Shown one piece after another: positions 1-5,504 of a DNA stretch of 7,314 bases. Made by a program: the position numbers and the translations under genes. This DNA comes from Palsa-1188 sp050010575 (lineage in GTDB: Bacteria; Bacillota; DSM-12270; Thermacetogeniales; Thermacetogeniaceae). The notes beneath the pieces are model-generated. The model saw only the letters and a program-made list of their open reading frames with translations. It did not search any database and was not told the origin of the DNA. The stretch covers positions 1 through 7,314 of the forward strand of contig JBEKKU010000117.1 in the NCBI GenBank assembly GCA_050010575.1. Direction: 5' to 3'. Numbering within the stretch: the stretch's first letter is position 1; every line of letters begins with the position of its first letter.

Positions 1-407
1 AGCATCCCGTTGATCAGGGCGATATCAGTGCCCGACTTCAACTGCAGGTACTCGTGCGCCCACTTGGCCAGGTCTGTCTCTCGGGGATCGATCACCACCA
101 GTTGAGCGCCCTTGCGCAGGGCCTGATTGATCCGGTAGCCGATCACCGGGTGTGCCTCGACAGTATTGGTGCCAATGCAGAGGATGAAATCGGCATCGGC
201 GATCTCTCCAATGGAGTTGGTCATGGCGCCGCTTCCAAAGACCGTCGCCAGGCCGGCCACCGTGGAGGCATGGCAGAGGCGGGCGCAGTGGTCGATGTTA
301 TTGGTGCCGATCGCTGCCCGAGCGAACCTATTCAGGAGGTAGCTCTCCTCGTTGGTGCACCTGGCGGAGCTGAGCACGCCGAAACATGATTTATAATTAT
401 CATTCAT
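1..407 (-). pseudogene. fdhA: 5'-truncated formate dehydrogenase alpha subunit (Cys form), running off the left edge
   Basis: The reading frame from an ATG at 407 gives 135 residues before the window ends. From about residue 9 (FGVLSSARCTNEE) it closely resembles the formate dehydrogenase catalytic chain (FdhF/FdhA, molybdopterin oxidoreductase family), including IGTNNIDHCARLCH (33-46) and FGSGAMTNSI (57-66). C45, followed by His, sits where E. coli FdhF has selenocysteine 140, so this is a cysteine variant. The roughly 100 N-terminal residues of the family, with the [4Fe-4S] cysteines and the lysine that relays electrons to the cofactor, are absent. The first seven or eight codons come from AT-rich DNA unlike the rest. 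No Shine-Dalgarno sequence precedes the ATG, and an in-frame TAA lies 19 codons upstream with no better start between. A broken remnant is most likely; a split gene with its N-terminus encoded elsewhere is possible. The terminator at 630-653 separates it from the operon on the right. Confidence 0.72.
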
Positions 408-624
408 AATTGATATTACATATTGTTTTATTTCATGATATGGGCCTAAAGGATTTTACTTGTTTAATGTGGTATAGATACATCAGTGAGAGGATCTTCA
501 TGATTCTCGCACATCACACTCCCGTGAAATCGTCGTATACCCGCGACGATTTCACTCTTTTATTGCCTCATTCACTTCTGCTTTTAAAATAACTGGCACG
601 TACTAATAATGCGAGTGCTGGTAG
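408..624. other. AT-rich intergenic stretch without a convincing gene
   Basis: This stretch lies between the operon terminator and the formate dehydrogenase fragment. It is much richer in A and T than the surrounding genes. Short frames exist on both strands, but none has a ribosome binding site, a family motif or gene-like composition. Its only striking feature is the perfect inverted repeat at 524-555. I saw no clear sigma-70-type -35/-10 pair, no transposon ends and no target-site duplication. Confidence 0.6.
524..555. repeat. Perfect 12-base inverted repeat (operator or hairpin)
   Basis: GTGAAATCGTCG (524-535) is the exact reverse complement of CGACGATTTCAC (544-555), with an 8-base spacer (TATACCCG). 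As RNA read from the plus strand it forms a strong hairpin followed by the T-rich TCTTTTATT, resembling a terminator, but no plus-strand gene precedes it. Read from the minus strand it would lie in the leader of the formate dehydrogenase fragment, about 115 bases before its ATG. It could be a regulator operator, a leader hairpin or the relic of a terminator. The repeat itself is certain; its role is not. Confidence 0.6.
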
Positions 625-629
625 AAAAC

Positions 630-653
630 AAAAAAAGCCTTGCATCGCAAGGC
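630..653 (-). terminator. Rho-independent terminator of the aldehyde oxidoreductase operon
   Basis: On the minus strand GCCTTGC (653-647) pairs perfectly with GCAAGGC (643-637) around a three-base loop, followed directly by seven T residues (636-630) and then G and TTTT. This is a textbook intrinsic terminator. It lies about 40 bases after the tusA stop codon and marks the end of the transcript, separating the operon from the formate dehydrogenase fragment. Confidence 0.88.
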
Positions 654-694
654 ACACAAGGCACAGATGACCTGTGAAATATCGGGAGCGTTTT

Positions 695-928
695 TTAACT
701 ACAGGCTTTTTCCACGTATATTTTAAAATATCCATCCCCGGGGATAACTTCGATCACCTTATGCCCCTCTTCCTTCAGGCTGCGCGAGACATTCTTAAAA
801 GGGCTTCCCTCGTCCAGGATCACCTCCAGAATGTCCCCCTCATCAAGTTCTTCCAGGGCAAGCTTGATCTTGGCAAAGTTGTACACGCAGTCACTGCCTC
901 TCAAATCAAAAGAGATCTGTGGCTCCAT
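695..928 (-). CDS. tusA: TusA/SirA-family sulfurtransferase, variant active site
   Basis: This 77-residue protein has the TusA/SirA/YedF fold signature: an N-terminal FDLRGSDC (7-14), a long helix (FAKIKLALEEL), an EGDILEVILDEG strand-turn, and a C-terminal VSRSLKEEGHKVIEV motif. Family members carry persulfide sulfur on the cysteine after the RG motif, here C14. In the usual family the cysteine is followed by proline (CPxP); here it is CVYN, so both prolines are missing. The start at 928 follows GGAGGG with good spacing and lies 36 bases after the moeB stop. Linkage to moeB and moaD suggests that it delivers sulfur for the MoaD thiocarboxylate, and so for the metal-pterin dithiolene, rather than for tRNA thiolation. 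It is the last gene before the terminator. The family is certain; the specific partner is inferred. Confidence 0.85.
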   Translation of the reverse strand: MEPQISFDLRGSDCVYNFAKIKLALEELDEGDILEVILDEGSPFKNVSRSLKEEGHKVIEVIPGDGYFKIYVEKACS

Positions 929-964
929 TCCATAATCCCTCCAGTGATTTCTAACCCATTCGAG

Positions 965-1774
965 TCACCGAGGCCCATCGTTATTCCCCATACAGGTTGT
1001 CTCTTCGTCCTCGAGCTGCGCCACGGGGTGCTCACCGCAAGCTGGACAGTGATCTTGTCTCACAGTGTCGATAATATTGAAGTCCATGGCCAGGGCATCG
1101 ACCAGCAACAGCCTGTTCGTGAGCAATTCCCCGGCGCCCGTGAGGAATTTCAGCGCCTCCGCCGCCTGGATCGACCCAAGGATACCTGCCACAGCCCCCA
1201 GAATGCCGGCCTGGCTGCAGCTGGGAACAGAACCGGCAGGCGGGGGCGCTGAATAGACGCACCGGTAACAGGCGTTCCCGGGCACATAAGTCATTGCCTG
1301 CCCGTACCACCTCAGGATCCCGGCCTGAGAGAAGGGCTTGCCTTCCATAACGCAAGCATCGTTGATCAGGAACTTGGCCGGAAAGTTATCCGTCCCGTCG
1401 ATGATAAAATCGTACTCTTTGATCAACGGTCTGATGTTATCCGCCCTGATCCTGAAAGAATGTGTGGCCACCCTGATATCGGGGTTCAGGGCAACTATCT
1501 TTTCTTCAGCCGAGAGAATCTTTTCTCTGCCCAAGTCAGCCGTAAAGTGGATGATCTGCCGCTGCAGATTGGATAATTCCACCCGATCACCGTCAACAAT
1601 GCCGATCGTTCCCACCCCCGCCGCAGCCAGATAAAGGGCGCACGGTGATCCCAGGCCTCCGGCGCCGACGACCAAAACCCGGCCCTGCAGGATCTTGCCC
1701 TGACCCTTGCCCCCTATTTCCTTCAGGATAAGCTGGCGGCTATAGCGCTCGATCTGGGACTCGCTGAATTTCAT
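965..1774 (-). CDS. moeB: MoeB/ThiF/HesA-family sulfur-carrier adenylyltransferase
   Basis: This is a 269-residue E1-like enzyme of normal length for MoeB without a rhodanese domain. It adenylates the C-terminal glycine of a MoaD or ThiS sulfur carrier so that the carboxylate can become a thiocarboxylate. Visible motifs are the N-terminal ERYSRQLIL; the nucleotide loop GAGGLGSP (37-44); DGDRVELSNLQRQ (61-73), with the ATP-contacting Asp, Asn and Arg; GTDNFPAKF (127-135); VPSCSQAGILG (183-193), with the conserved cysteine C186; and two CxxC zinc pairs (C169/C172 and C243/C246). The ATG at 1774 follows GGAG at about 8 bases, 27 bases after the preceding stop. The obvious partner is the MoaD-like protein of the same operon, which ends in Gly-Gly. 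ThiF activity towards a ThiS cannot be excluded, but no thiamine gene is nearby. Confidence 0.9.
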   Translation of the reverse strand: MKFSESQIERYSRQLILKEIGGKGQGKILQGRVLVVGAGGLGSPCALYLAAAGVGTIGIVDGDRVELSNLQRQIIHFTADLGREKILSAEEKIVALNPDIRVATHSFRIRADNIRPLIKEYDFIIDGTDNFPAKFLINDACVMEGKPFSQAGILRWYGQAMTYVPGNACYRCVYSAPPPAGSVPSCSQAGILGAVAGILGSIQAAEALKFLTGAGELLTNRLLLVDALAMDFNIIDTVRQDHCPACGEHPVAQLEDEETTCMGNNDGPR

Positions 1775-1801
1775 GGCGATTGCTCCGTTTCAAGTTCCAC
1801 T

Positions 1802-2551
1802 TTAGGACCTGTTCCTGTGAACATCGGCAATGACACCGCCAGCCTGCTTCTTCCGGCAGACGGGGCAGAGCTGCTCACCGGACAACTCCTGCCCGACGAG
1901 TTCTGAAATGTGCGCCTGGTAGGGACGGGAGATAAATGGCCTGCCGCACCCGGCGCATCGCTCCATATCAAACTCCTTGTTCCAGATGGCATAATGATCG
2001 GCTGTTCTGACCACGTCGATCGCCTTCGTGGGGCAGATCTCGGCGCAAGCGCAGCAGCCGATGCAGTCCGGCGAGGCCTCCCCGTAAGGGGTGTCGATCC
2101 GCTTGTCCGTCCCCCGGGAAACAGCCGTGATGGCGCAGGCACCGAGCGTCTCGCAGGCGTTGGTGCACAACCGGCACATGATGCAACGCTCATCCGGGTC
2201 TGCCGCAGGAACACTGCCGGGGCAGCCATACTCCCGGTACAGGTCTTGTATAAACTCGCTGCCCGGCGCCCGCCGGTGCAGCAGCATGATTATGTTGCGC
2301 CTAATCTGTTCAATCTCCGGAGTTGTTGTCCGCACCTCGATCTCCCCGGTCACCGGATAGGTACAGGAGGCCACCAACCGGGCGGACCCGCCGGCTATAA
2401 CCTCAACCATGCACAAGCGGCAGACACCCTTCCCACCGAAGGCCTCATGGTAGCAGAGGGTGGGAATACGGATCCCCAGACCCCTGGCCACATCCAGCAG
2501 TGTTTCTCCCGGACTGGCCGTGGTTTCGATCCCGTCAATGATGATCTTCAT
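1802..2551 (-). CDS. HoxU/NuoG-N-terminal-like iron-sulfur subunit with a C-terminal double CxxC site
   Basis: This 249-residue electron-transfer protein corresponds to the front part of NuoG or to HoxU, without the molybdopterin-like domain. Residues 1-75 form a plant-type [2Fe-2S] ferredoxin domain with C33, C44, C47 and C63. The following segment (about 80-110) keeps the helix (EQIRRNIIMLLH) but lacks the usual cysteines of the His-Cys [4Fe-4S] motif. Two [4Fe-4S] motifs follow: C123/C126/C129/C133 and C163/C166/C169/C173. The tail has CAGCG (199-203) and CPVC (229-232), a rubredoxin or zinc-ribbon pattern. ATG 2551 is preferred because AGGGGGTGG sits five bases upstream; a GTG at 2560 would overlap that site. 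It begins 12 bases after the nuoF stop. It probably wires the NADH module to the aldehyde oxidoreductase or to ferredoxin; this docking is inferred. Confidence 0.87.
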   Translation of the reverse strand: MKIIIDGIETTASPGETLLDVARGLGIRIPTLCYHEAFGGKGVCRLCMVEVIAGGSARLVASCTYPVTGEIEVRTTTPEIEQIRRNIIMLLHRRAPGSEFIQDLYREYGCPGSVPAADPDERCIMCRLCTNACETLGACAITAVSRGTDKRIDTPYGEASPDCIGCCACAEICPTKAIDVVRTADHYAIWNKEFDMERCAGCGRPFISRPYQAHISELVGQELSGEQLCPVCRKKQAGGVIADVHRNRS

Positions 2552-2556
2552 ATAAC

Positions 2557-2565
2557 CCACCCCCT
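2557..2565 (-). promoter_or_regulatory. Ribosome binding site that fixes the start of the HoxU-like gene
   Basis: On the minus strand AGGGGGTGG, close to the consensus AGGAGGTG, overlaps the nuoF stop codon and lies five bases before ATG 2551. It favours that ATG over the in-frame GTG at 2560, which lies inside the site. Confidence 0.6.
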
Positions 2566-4375
2566 AGCGTATTTTGACGGCTTGGAACCGGCAGTTGTTG
2601 ATACACTCACCGCACTTGATGCACTTGGCGGCGTCGATGACATGCGGTTGCTTTTTCTCACCGGTCACAGCATCCGCCGGACACTTCTTGCGGCATAGCC
2701 CGCACCCGGTACAGAGATCGGCGTCAATGTAGAACTCGGTCAGTTCCTTGCAGACCCCGGCCGGGCAGCGGTGATCGATGATATGGGCGAGATATTCATC
2801 GCGGAAGTACTTGAGGGTGGACAGCACCGGGTTGGGCGCCGTTCGACCCAGGGCGCACAGGGATGCCGCCTGCACCGTGGCGCTCAAGTTCTCCAGCAGA
2901 TCGAGATCGGCAATAGTGCCGTGGCCCTCGGTGATCCGGGTCAATATCTCCAGCATCAGGCTGATCCCCTCCCGGCAGGGGGTGCACTTGCCGCAGGATT
3001 CGCCCGCCAGGAAGTTGACGTAGTAACGGGCGACCTCCACCATGCAGGTACGGTCGTCCATCACGATCAGGCCACCGGAGCCCATCATCGAGCCGGCTGC
3101 GGTCAGAGAGTCGAAGTCCACTGCCAGGTCGAGCAAGTTGGCCGGGATACAGCCGCCGGATGGTCCACCAGTCTGCACGGCCTTGAAGCGGCGCCCCTTC
3201 GGGATGCCGCCGCCGATGTCGAAGATGATCTCCCGCAGCGTGGTGCCCATAGGCACTTCCACTAGACCGGTGTTGACCACCTTGCCGACCAGGGAGAAAA
3301 CCTTGGTGCCCTTGCTGCCCGCCGTGCCGATCGCTGCAAACTCGGCAGCTCCGCGATCGATGATCACCGGCACATTCGCCCAGGTCTCCACATTGTTGAT
3401 CACAGTGGGCTGCCCCCACAATCCCTTGGCGGTGGGGAATACGTACTTGTCCCGCGGCTCCCCCGGATTCCCCTCGATAGAGGCGATCAGGGCCGTCTCC
3501 TCGCCGCAGACAAAGGCGCCCCCGCCCCGGACGACTTCGATGTCGAAGTCAAGCCCGCTGCCTTGGATGTGGTTGCCCAAGTAACCTGCAGCCCGGGCGT
3601 CCCGGATCGCCTGGTTGAGATTGACCACCGCCAGGTCGTACTCGTCACGGACATAGATAAAGCCGGCAGAGGCGCCGATGGCGTGGGCGCAGATGATCAT
3701 CCCCTCCAGCACCGTGTGCGGGTCGCCCTCCATGATACTGCGATCCATGAAAGCGCCGGGGTCGCCCTCATCGCCGTTACAGATCACGTAGCGGGGAGCA
3801 TGATCCACTACAGCACAGCTCTTCCACTTGCGGCCGGTGGGGAAGCCCCCGCCGCCGCGGCCGCGCAGGCCCGACGCCAGCACTTCGTCGATCACCTGGG
3901 CCGGACTCATGGCCAGCGCCTTGCGCAGCGCCTGGTAGCCTCTCCGGTCAAGGTAGTCCCGGATATCGGCCGGGTCAATCTCGCCGATATTGCGCAGGGC
4001 CAGCTTGTGCTGCTTCTTATAAAAACCGGTCTCGTGGTGCGACCGGTAATGCTGCTTGGTGACCGGGTCGCGGTACAGCAACCGTTGTACCAGCGTCCCG
4101 TCCTGCAGACTCTTAACGATATCAGGCACGTCCTCTACAGTCACCTGACAGTAGGTGATATCATCCGGCAGGATCTTGACCAGAGGGCCTTTTTCACACA
4201 AACCGTTGCAGCCGGTGGACTTGGTCGAGGCCTGTACCGCGGTTCCAGTATCACTGGCCAGCAGGCTCCGCAATGATGCGAGCACATCCAGACTGCCGCT
4301 GGCCTGGCAGCCGGTACCGCAACAGACCAGGATCATTCTACTATTCATGTTGTTTTCAGTTGGCAACTGGCTCAT
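2564..4375 (-). CDS. nuoF: NuoF/HydB-like NADH-binding flavoprotein subunit
   Basis: This 603-residue protein has the NADH:FMN subunit architecture of bifurcating hydrogenases (HydB) rather than that of the shorter respiratory NuoF. In order: a thioredoxin-like [2Fe-2S] domain at 15-95 (C18 or C19, C23, C56, C60); the FMN/NADH domain with GRGGGGFPTGRKW (172-184), NGDEGDPGAF (200-209) and GAFVCGEETALI (286-297); an SLBB region; the N3-type [4Fe-4S] motif SCGKCTPCREG (C461, C464, C467, plus C507); and a C-terminal pair of [4Fe-4S] motifs (C555/558/561/565 and C585/588/591/595). It would oxidise NADH or reduce NAD+ at FMN and exchange electrons with NuoE and the HoxU-like protein in the cytoplasm. 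ATG 4375 has GGAGGG seven bases upstream inside nuoE and overlaps the end of nuoE by 20 bases, implying translational coupling. The in-frame ATG 60 bases further upstream lies inside nuoE and is less likely. No residue needed for catalysis appears to be missing. Confidence 0.94.
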   Translation of the reverse strand: MSQLPTENNMNSRMILVCCGTGCQASGSLDVLASLRSLLASDTGTAVQASTKSTGCNGLCEKGPLVKILPDDITYCQVTVEDVPDIVKSLQDGTLVQRLLYRDPVTKQHYRSHHETGFYKKQHKLALRNIGEIDPADIRDYLDRRGYQALRKALAMSPAQVIDEVLASGLRGRGGGGFPTGRKWKSCAVVDHAPRYVICNGDEGDPGAFMDRSIMEGDPHTVLEGMIICAHAIGASAGFIYVRDEYDLAVVNLNQAIRDARAAGYLGNHIQGSGLDFDIEVVRGGGAFVCGEETALIASIEGNPGEPRDKYVFPTAKGLWGQPTVINNVETWANVPVIIDRGAAEFAAIGTAGSKGTKVFSLVGKVVNTGLVEVPMGTTLREIIFDIGGGIPKGRRFKAVQTGGPSGGCIPANLLDLAVDFDSLTAAGSMMGSGGLIVMDDRTCMVEVARYYVNFLAGESCGKCTPCREGISLMLEILTRITEGHGTIADLDLLENLSATVQAASLCALGRTAPNPVLSTLKYFRDEYLAHIIDHRCPAGVCKELTEFYIDADLCTGCGLCRKKCPADAVTGEKKQPHVIDAAKCIKCGECINNCRFQAVKIR

Positions 4376-4859
4376 CGACCCGCCCTCCGTATGTCTTGAT
4401 GATCTCCCTGACAGCCGTTGCAGTGACCTTGGCATGAACCTTATGGTTCGCCACCAAGACCGGAGCGATGGCGCAGGCGCCCAGGCAGTTCACCGTCTCC
4501 AGCGAGAACTCGCCGTCCGCAGTCGTCTCCCCCGGTTTGATGCCCAGGCACTTGTGAAGTTCGTCGATGATCACCAGAGAGCCCTTGATATGACAGGCGG
4601 TGCCATCGCACGCCTTGAAGTTAATCCGGCCCCTGGGGGTCAGGCTGAAGGCCTTGTAAAAGGTGGCCATGCTGTAGACCTTGCCGAGCGGTACCTGCAC
4701 ATGGTCTGCGGTCAGACTCAGGGCCTCCCTGGGCAGGTAGTTGAACTCCTTCTGCAAATCCTGCATGATCGCCAGAATATAACGCTGTTCGGGCGGATAC
4801 TGCCAGACGATCCGCTCCATTGAGTGTTGAACTGCCGCTTGCTGTGGGTCTACGGCCAT
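4356..4859 (-). CDS. nuoE: NuoE/HydC-like [2Fe-2S] thioredoxin-fold subunit
   Basis: This 167-residue protein matches NuoE, HydC and HoxE in length and layout: an N-terminal helical part (YPPEQRYILAIMQDLQKEF, 21-39), the motif VYSMATFYKAF (61-71), then a thioredoxin-like domain with CDGTACHIKGS (C84, C89) and CLGACAIAPV (C125, C129) binding one [2Fe-2S] cluster. It pairs with NuoF to form the diaphorase core. ATG 4859 is chosen because GGAG-rich sequence (AAAGGAGATGGAGCGGAG) lies just before it and family homology begins soon after. The same frame stays open upstream to an ATG pair near 4994, which would add 45 residues with no family resemblance; that stretch looks more like a structured leader. 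The gene overlaps nuoF by 20 bases. It begins 346 bases after moaD, the only large gap in the operon. Confidence 0.9.
   Translation of the reverse strand: MAVDPQQAAVQHSMERIVWQYPPEQRYILAIMQDLQKEFNYLPREALSLTADHVQVPLGKVYSMATFYKAFSLTPRGRINFKACDGTACHIKGSLVIIDELHKCLGIKPGETTADGEFSLETVNCLGACAIAPVLVANHKVHAKVTATAVREIIKTYGGRVDEPVAN
4383..4388 (-). promoter_or_regulatory. Internal ribosome binding site for nuoF
   Basis: GGAGGG on the minus strand lies inside the last codons of nuoE, seven bases before ATG 4375. It supports this start for nuoF and points to translational coupling across the 20-base overlap. Confidence 0.65.
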
Positions 4860-4892
4860 CTCCGCTCCATCTCCTTTAGTGCAGGCATATGT

Positions 4893-4976
4893 GTGCCCGG
4901 ATTCCCCGCCCGCCGGGCAAGCGCCCGAATCGGGCACCCGACGGGCGCAGCACGCCTGAAGAAACAGCTTCAGAGC
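4893..4976 (-). promoter_or_regulatory. Two adjacent hairpins in the nuoE leader
   Basis: The first arm GTGCCCG plus ATTC (4893-4904, one-base bulge at 4900) pairs with GAATCGGGCAC (4927-4937), giving 11 base pairs around a GC-rich loop that can itself fold (CGGGC 4914-4918 with GCCCG 4923-4927). The second, CTGAAG (4956-4961) with CTTCAG (4968-4973), gains two more pairs past a one-base bulge. Together they end about 35 bases before the nuoE start, a plausible place for translational control. A molybdenum or tungsten cofactor riboswitch would suit the neighbourhood, but I cannot match its consensus by eye. Confidence 0.4.
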
Positions 4977-5161
4977 TTGCCTGATGTTCATCATACGGCT
5001 ACCCCCATGTTTACTTCGCTCACCATTCAGGTAACGATTCGATCACAACTTAAGGAAGCGAAGCTTCTGACTTTGAAAAAGGTATTAGCCCCCGACATTT
5101 TTTCTTTGATTGTCTCCTCATATGAAAGAGGGCCTAGACACTAACTGCAGCAGGAACAGGC

Positions 5162-5192
5162 AACAGGGGCAGAATCCCTGTTATTCCGCCCC
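5162..5192 (-). promoter_or_regulatory. Mutually exclusive hairpins directly after moaD (attenuator-like)
   Basis: On the minus strand GGGGCGGAAT (5192-5183) pairs with ATTCTGCCCC (5175-5166) over 10 positions with one G-U wobble that pairs only in minus-strand RNA. An alternative AACAGGG (5182-5176) with CCCTGTT (5168-5162) gives 7 pairs and shares bases 5166-5168, so both cannot form at once. No T-run follows, so neither is a classical terminator. The element begins about 15 bases after the moaD stop; mRNA processing, stability or attenuation are possible roles. Confidence 0.45.
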
Positions 5193-5205
5193 CGCTCCCA
5201 TATTC

Positions 5206-5493
5206 TTAACCGCCCGCCATTCTGGGGAACAACGCCAGCTCGTCAGTGCCCGTTAAAGCCGTTTCCAACCCCGCCAGATGCTCGATCGCTCTCCCGTTAA
5301 CCAGCACAATTACCTTGCCGCTGAGTTGACGCTGGCCTTCGGCTGAGCCCTCGGCATAGATCCACCTGGTGAACTCGCCGCCGTAAGCGCCGCACAGGGC
5401 GTCCAGCAATTGGCGAACGGTGCCTGCGGTATAGGCGGTAGTTTCCTTAGCATTGGTAAGCTCTCTGAGCAGGGCGAAGAACTTGACTTTCAT
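5206..5493 (-). CDS. moaD: MoaD/ThiS-family sulfur carrier protein
   Basis: This 95-residue ubiquitin-fold protein begins MKVKFFALLREL, typical of MoaD, continues with VRQLLDAL (helix), a KVIVLVNGRAIEHLAGLETAL core and DELALFPRMAGG. The C-terminal Gly-Gly is the site that MoeB adenylates and that is then converted to a thiocarboxylate; this sulfur builds the dithiolene of molybdopterin or tungstopterin. The length is slightly above that of E. coli MoaD because of an insertion around 40-58. ATG 5493 has GGGGAG six bases upstream and lies 11 bases after the oxidoreductase stop, so the two are tightly co-transcribed; longer starts would run into the upstream gene. No moaE, the other half of pterin synthase, is in the window. 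Close pairing of such carriers with aldehyde oxidoreductases is a familiar arrangement. Confidence 0.92.
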   Translation of the reverse strand: MKVKFFALLRELTNAKETTAYTAGTVRQLLDALCGAYGGEFTRWIYAEGSAEGQRQLSGKVIVLVNGRAIEHLAGLETALTGTDELALFPRMAGG

Positions 5494-5504
5494 AGAAAAC
5501 TCCC

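Larger units (their letters stand above)
4860..5205 (-). other. Structured gap between moaD and nuoE (possible leader or attenuator region)
   Basis: This is the only long untranslated stretch in the operon. Reading towards nuoE it holds a pair of competing hairpins just after moaD (5162-5192), a small stem at 5055-5067, a stem at 4954-4976, and a GC-rich bulged hairpin at 4893-4937. Its middle (about 5000-5150) is richer in A and T than the genes. I could not identify a known riboswitch, a promoter with two good boxes, or a tRNA. A 23-codon frame at 5098-5027 has its GAGGAG too far upstream to be credible. The stretch may carry an internal promoter or set the ratio of diaphorase to oxidoreductase subunits; this is inference. 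Confidence 0.5.

Noticed and set aside
54..389. Plus-strand frame of 111 codons
   Set aside because: It is the complement of the formate dehydrogenase fragment, which has clear family motifs on the minus strand; the plus-strand product resembles nothing known.
410..592. Plus-strand 60-codon frame in the AT-rich spacer
   Set aside because: It starts at a TTG without a ribosome binding site, runs through the inverted repeat and shows no recognisable motif.
1910..2698. Plus-strand frame of 262 codons across the HoxU-like gene and the nuoF end
   Set aside because: It crosses the boundary of two well-supported minus-strand genes and has no domain I recognise.
3563..4276. Plus-strand frame of 237 codons
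   Set aside because: It is antisense to the FMN- and NADH-binding domain of nuoF and has no independent support.
4376..4435. Longer nuoF start 60 bases upstream
   Set aside because: It would deepen the overlap with nuoE to 80 bases and add residues with no family resemblance, whereas ATG 4375 has a near-ideal ribosome binding site.
1802..4859. Bifurcating [FeFe]-hydrogenase operon (HydABC)
   Set aside because: NuoE and NuoF resemble HydC and HydB, but the third subunit lacks any H-cluster domain, and the only catalytic gene in the block is the aldehyde oxidoreductase.
4893..4976. Molybdenum/tungsten cofactor riboswitch
   Set aside because: The context is right and hairpins are present, but I could not match the conserved core by eye, so it is listed only as unassigned structure.
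5027..5098. Possible 23-residue peptide gene between moaD and nuoE
   Set aside because: Its GAGGAG lies about 15 bases from the ATG, too far for normal initiation, and the peptide has no recognisable features.
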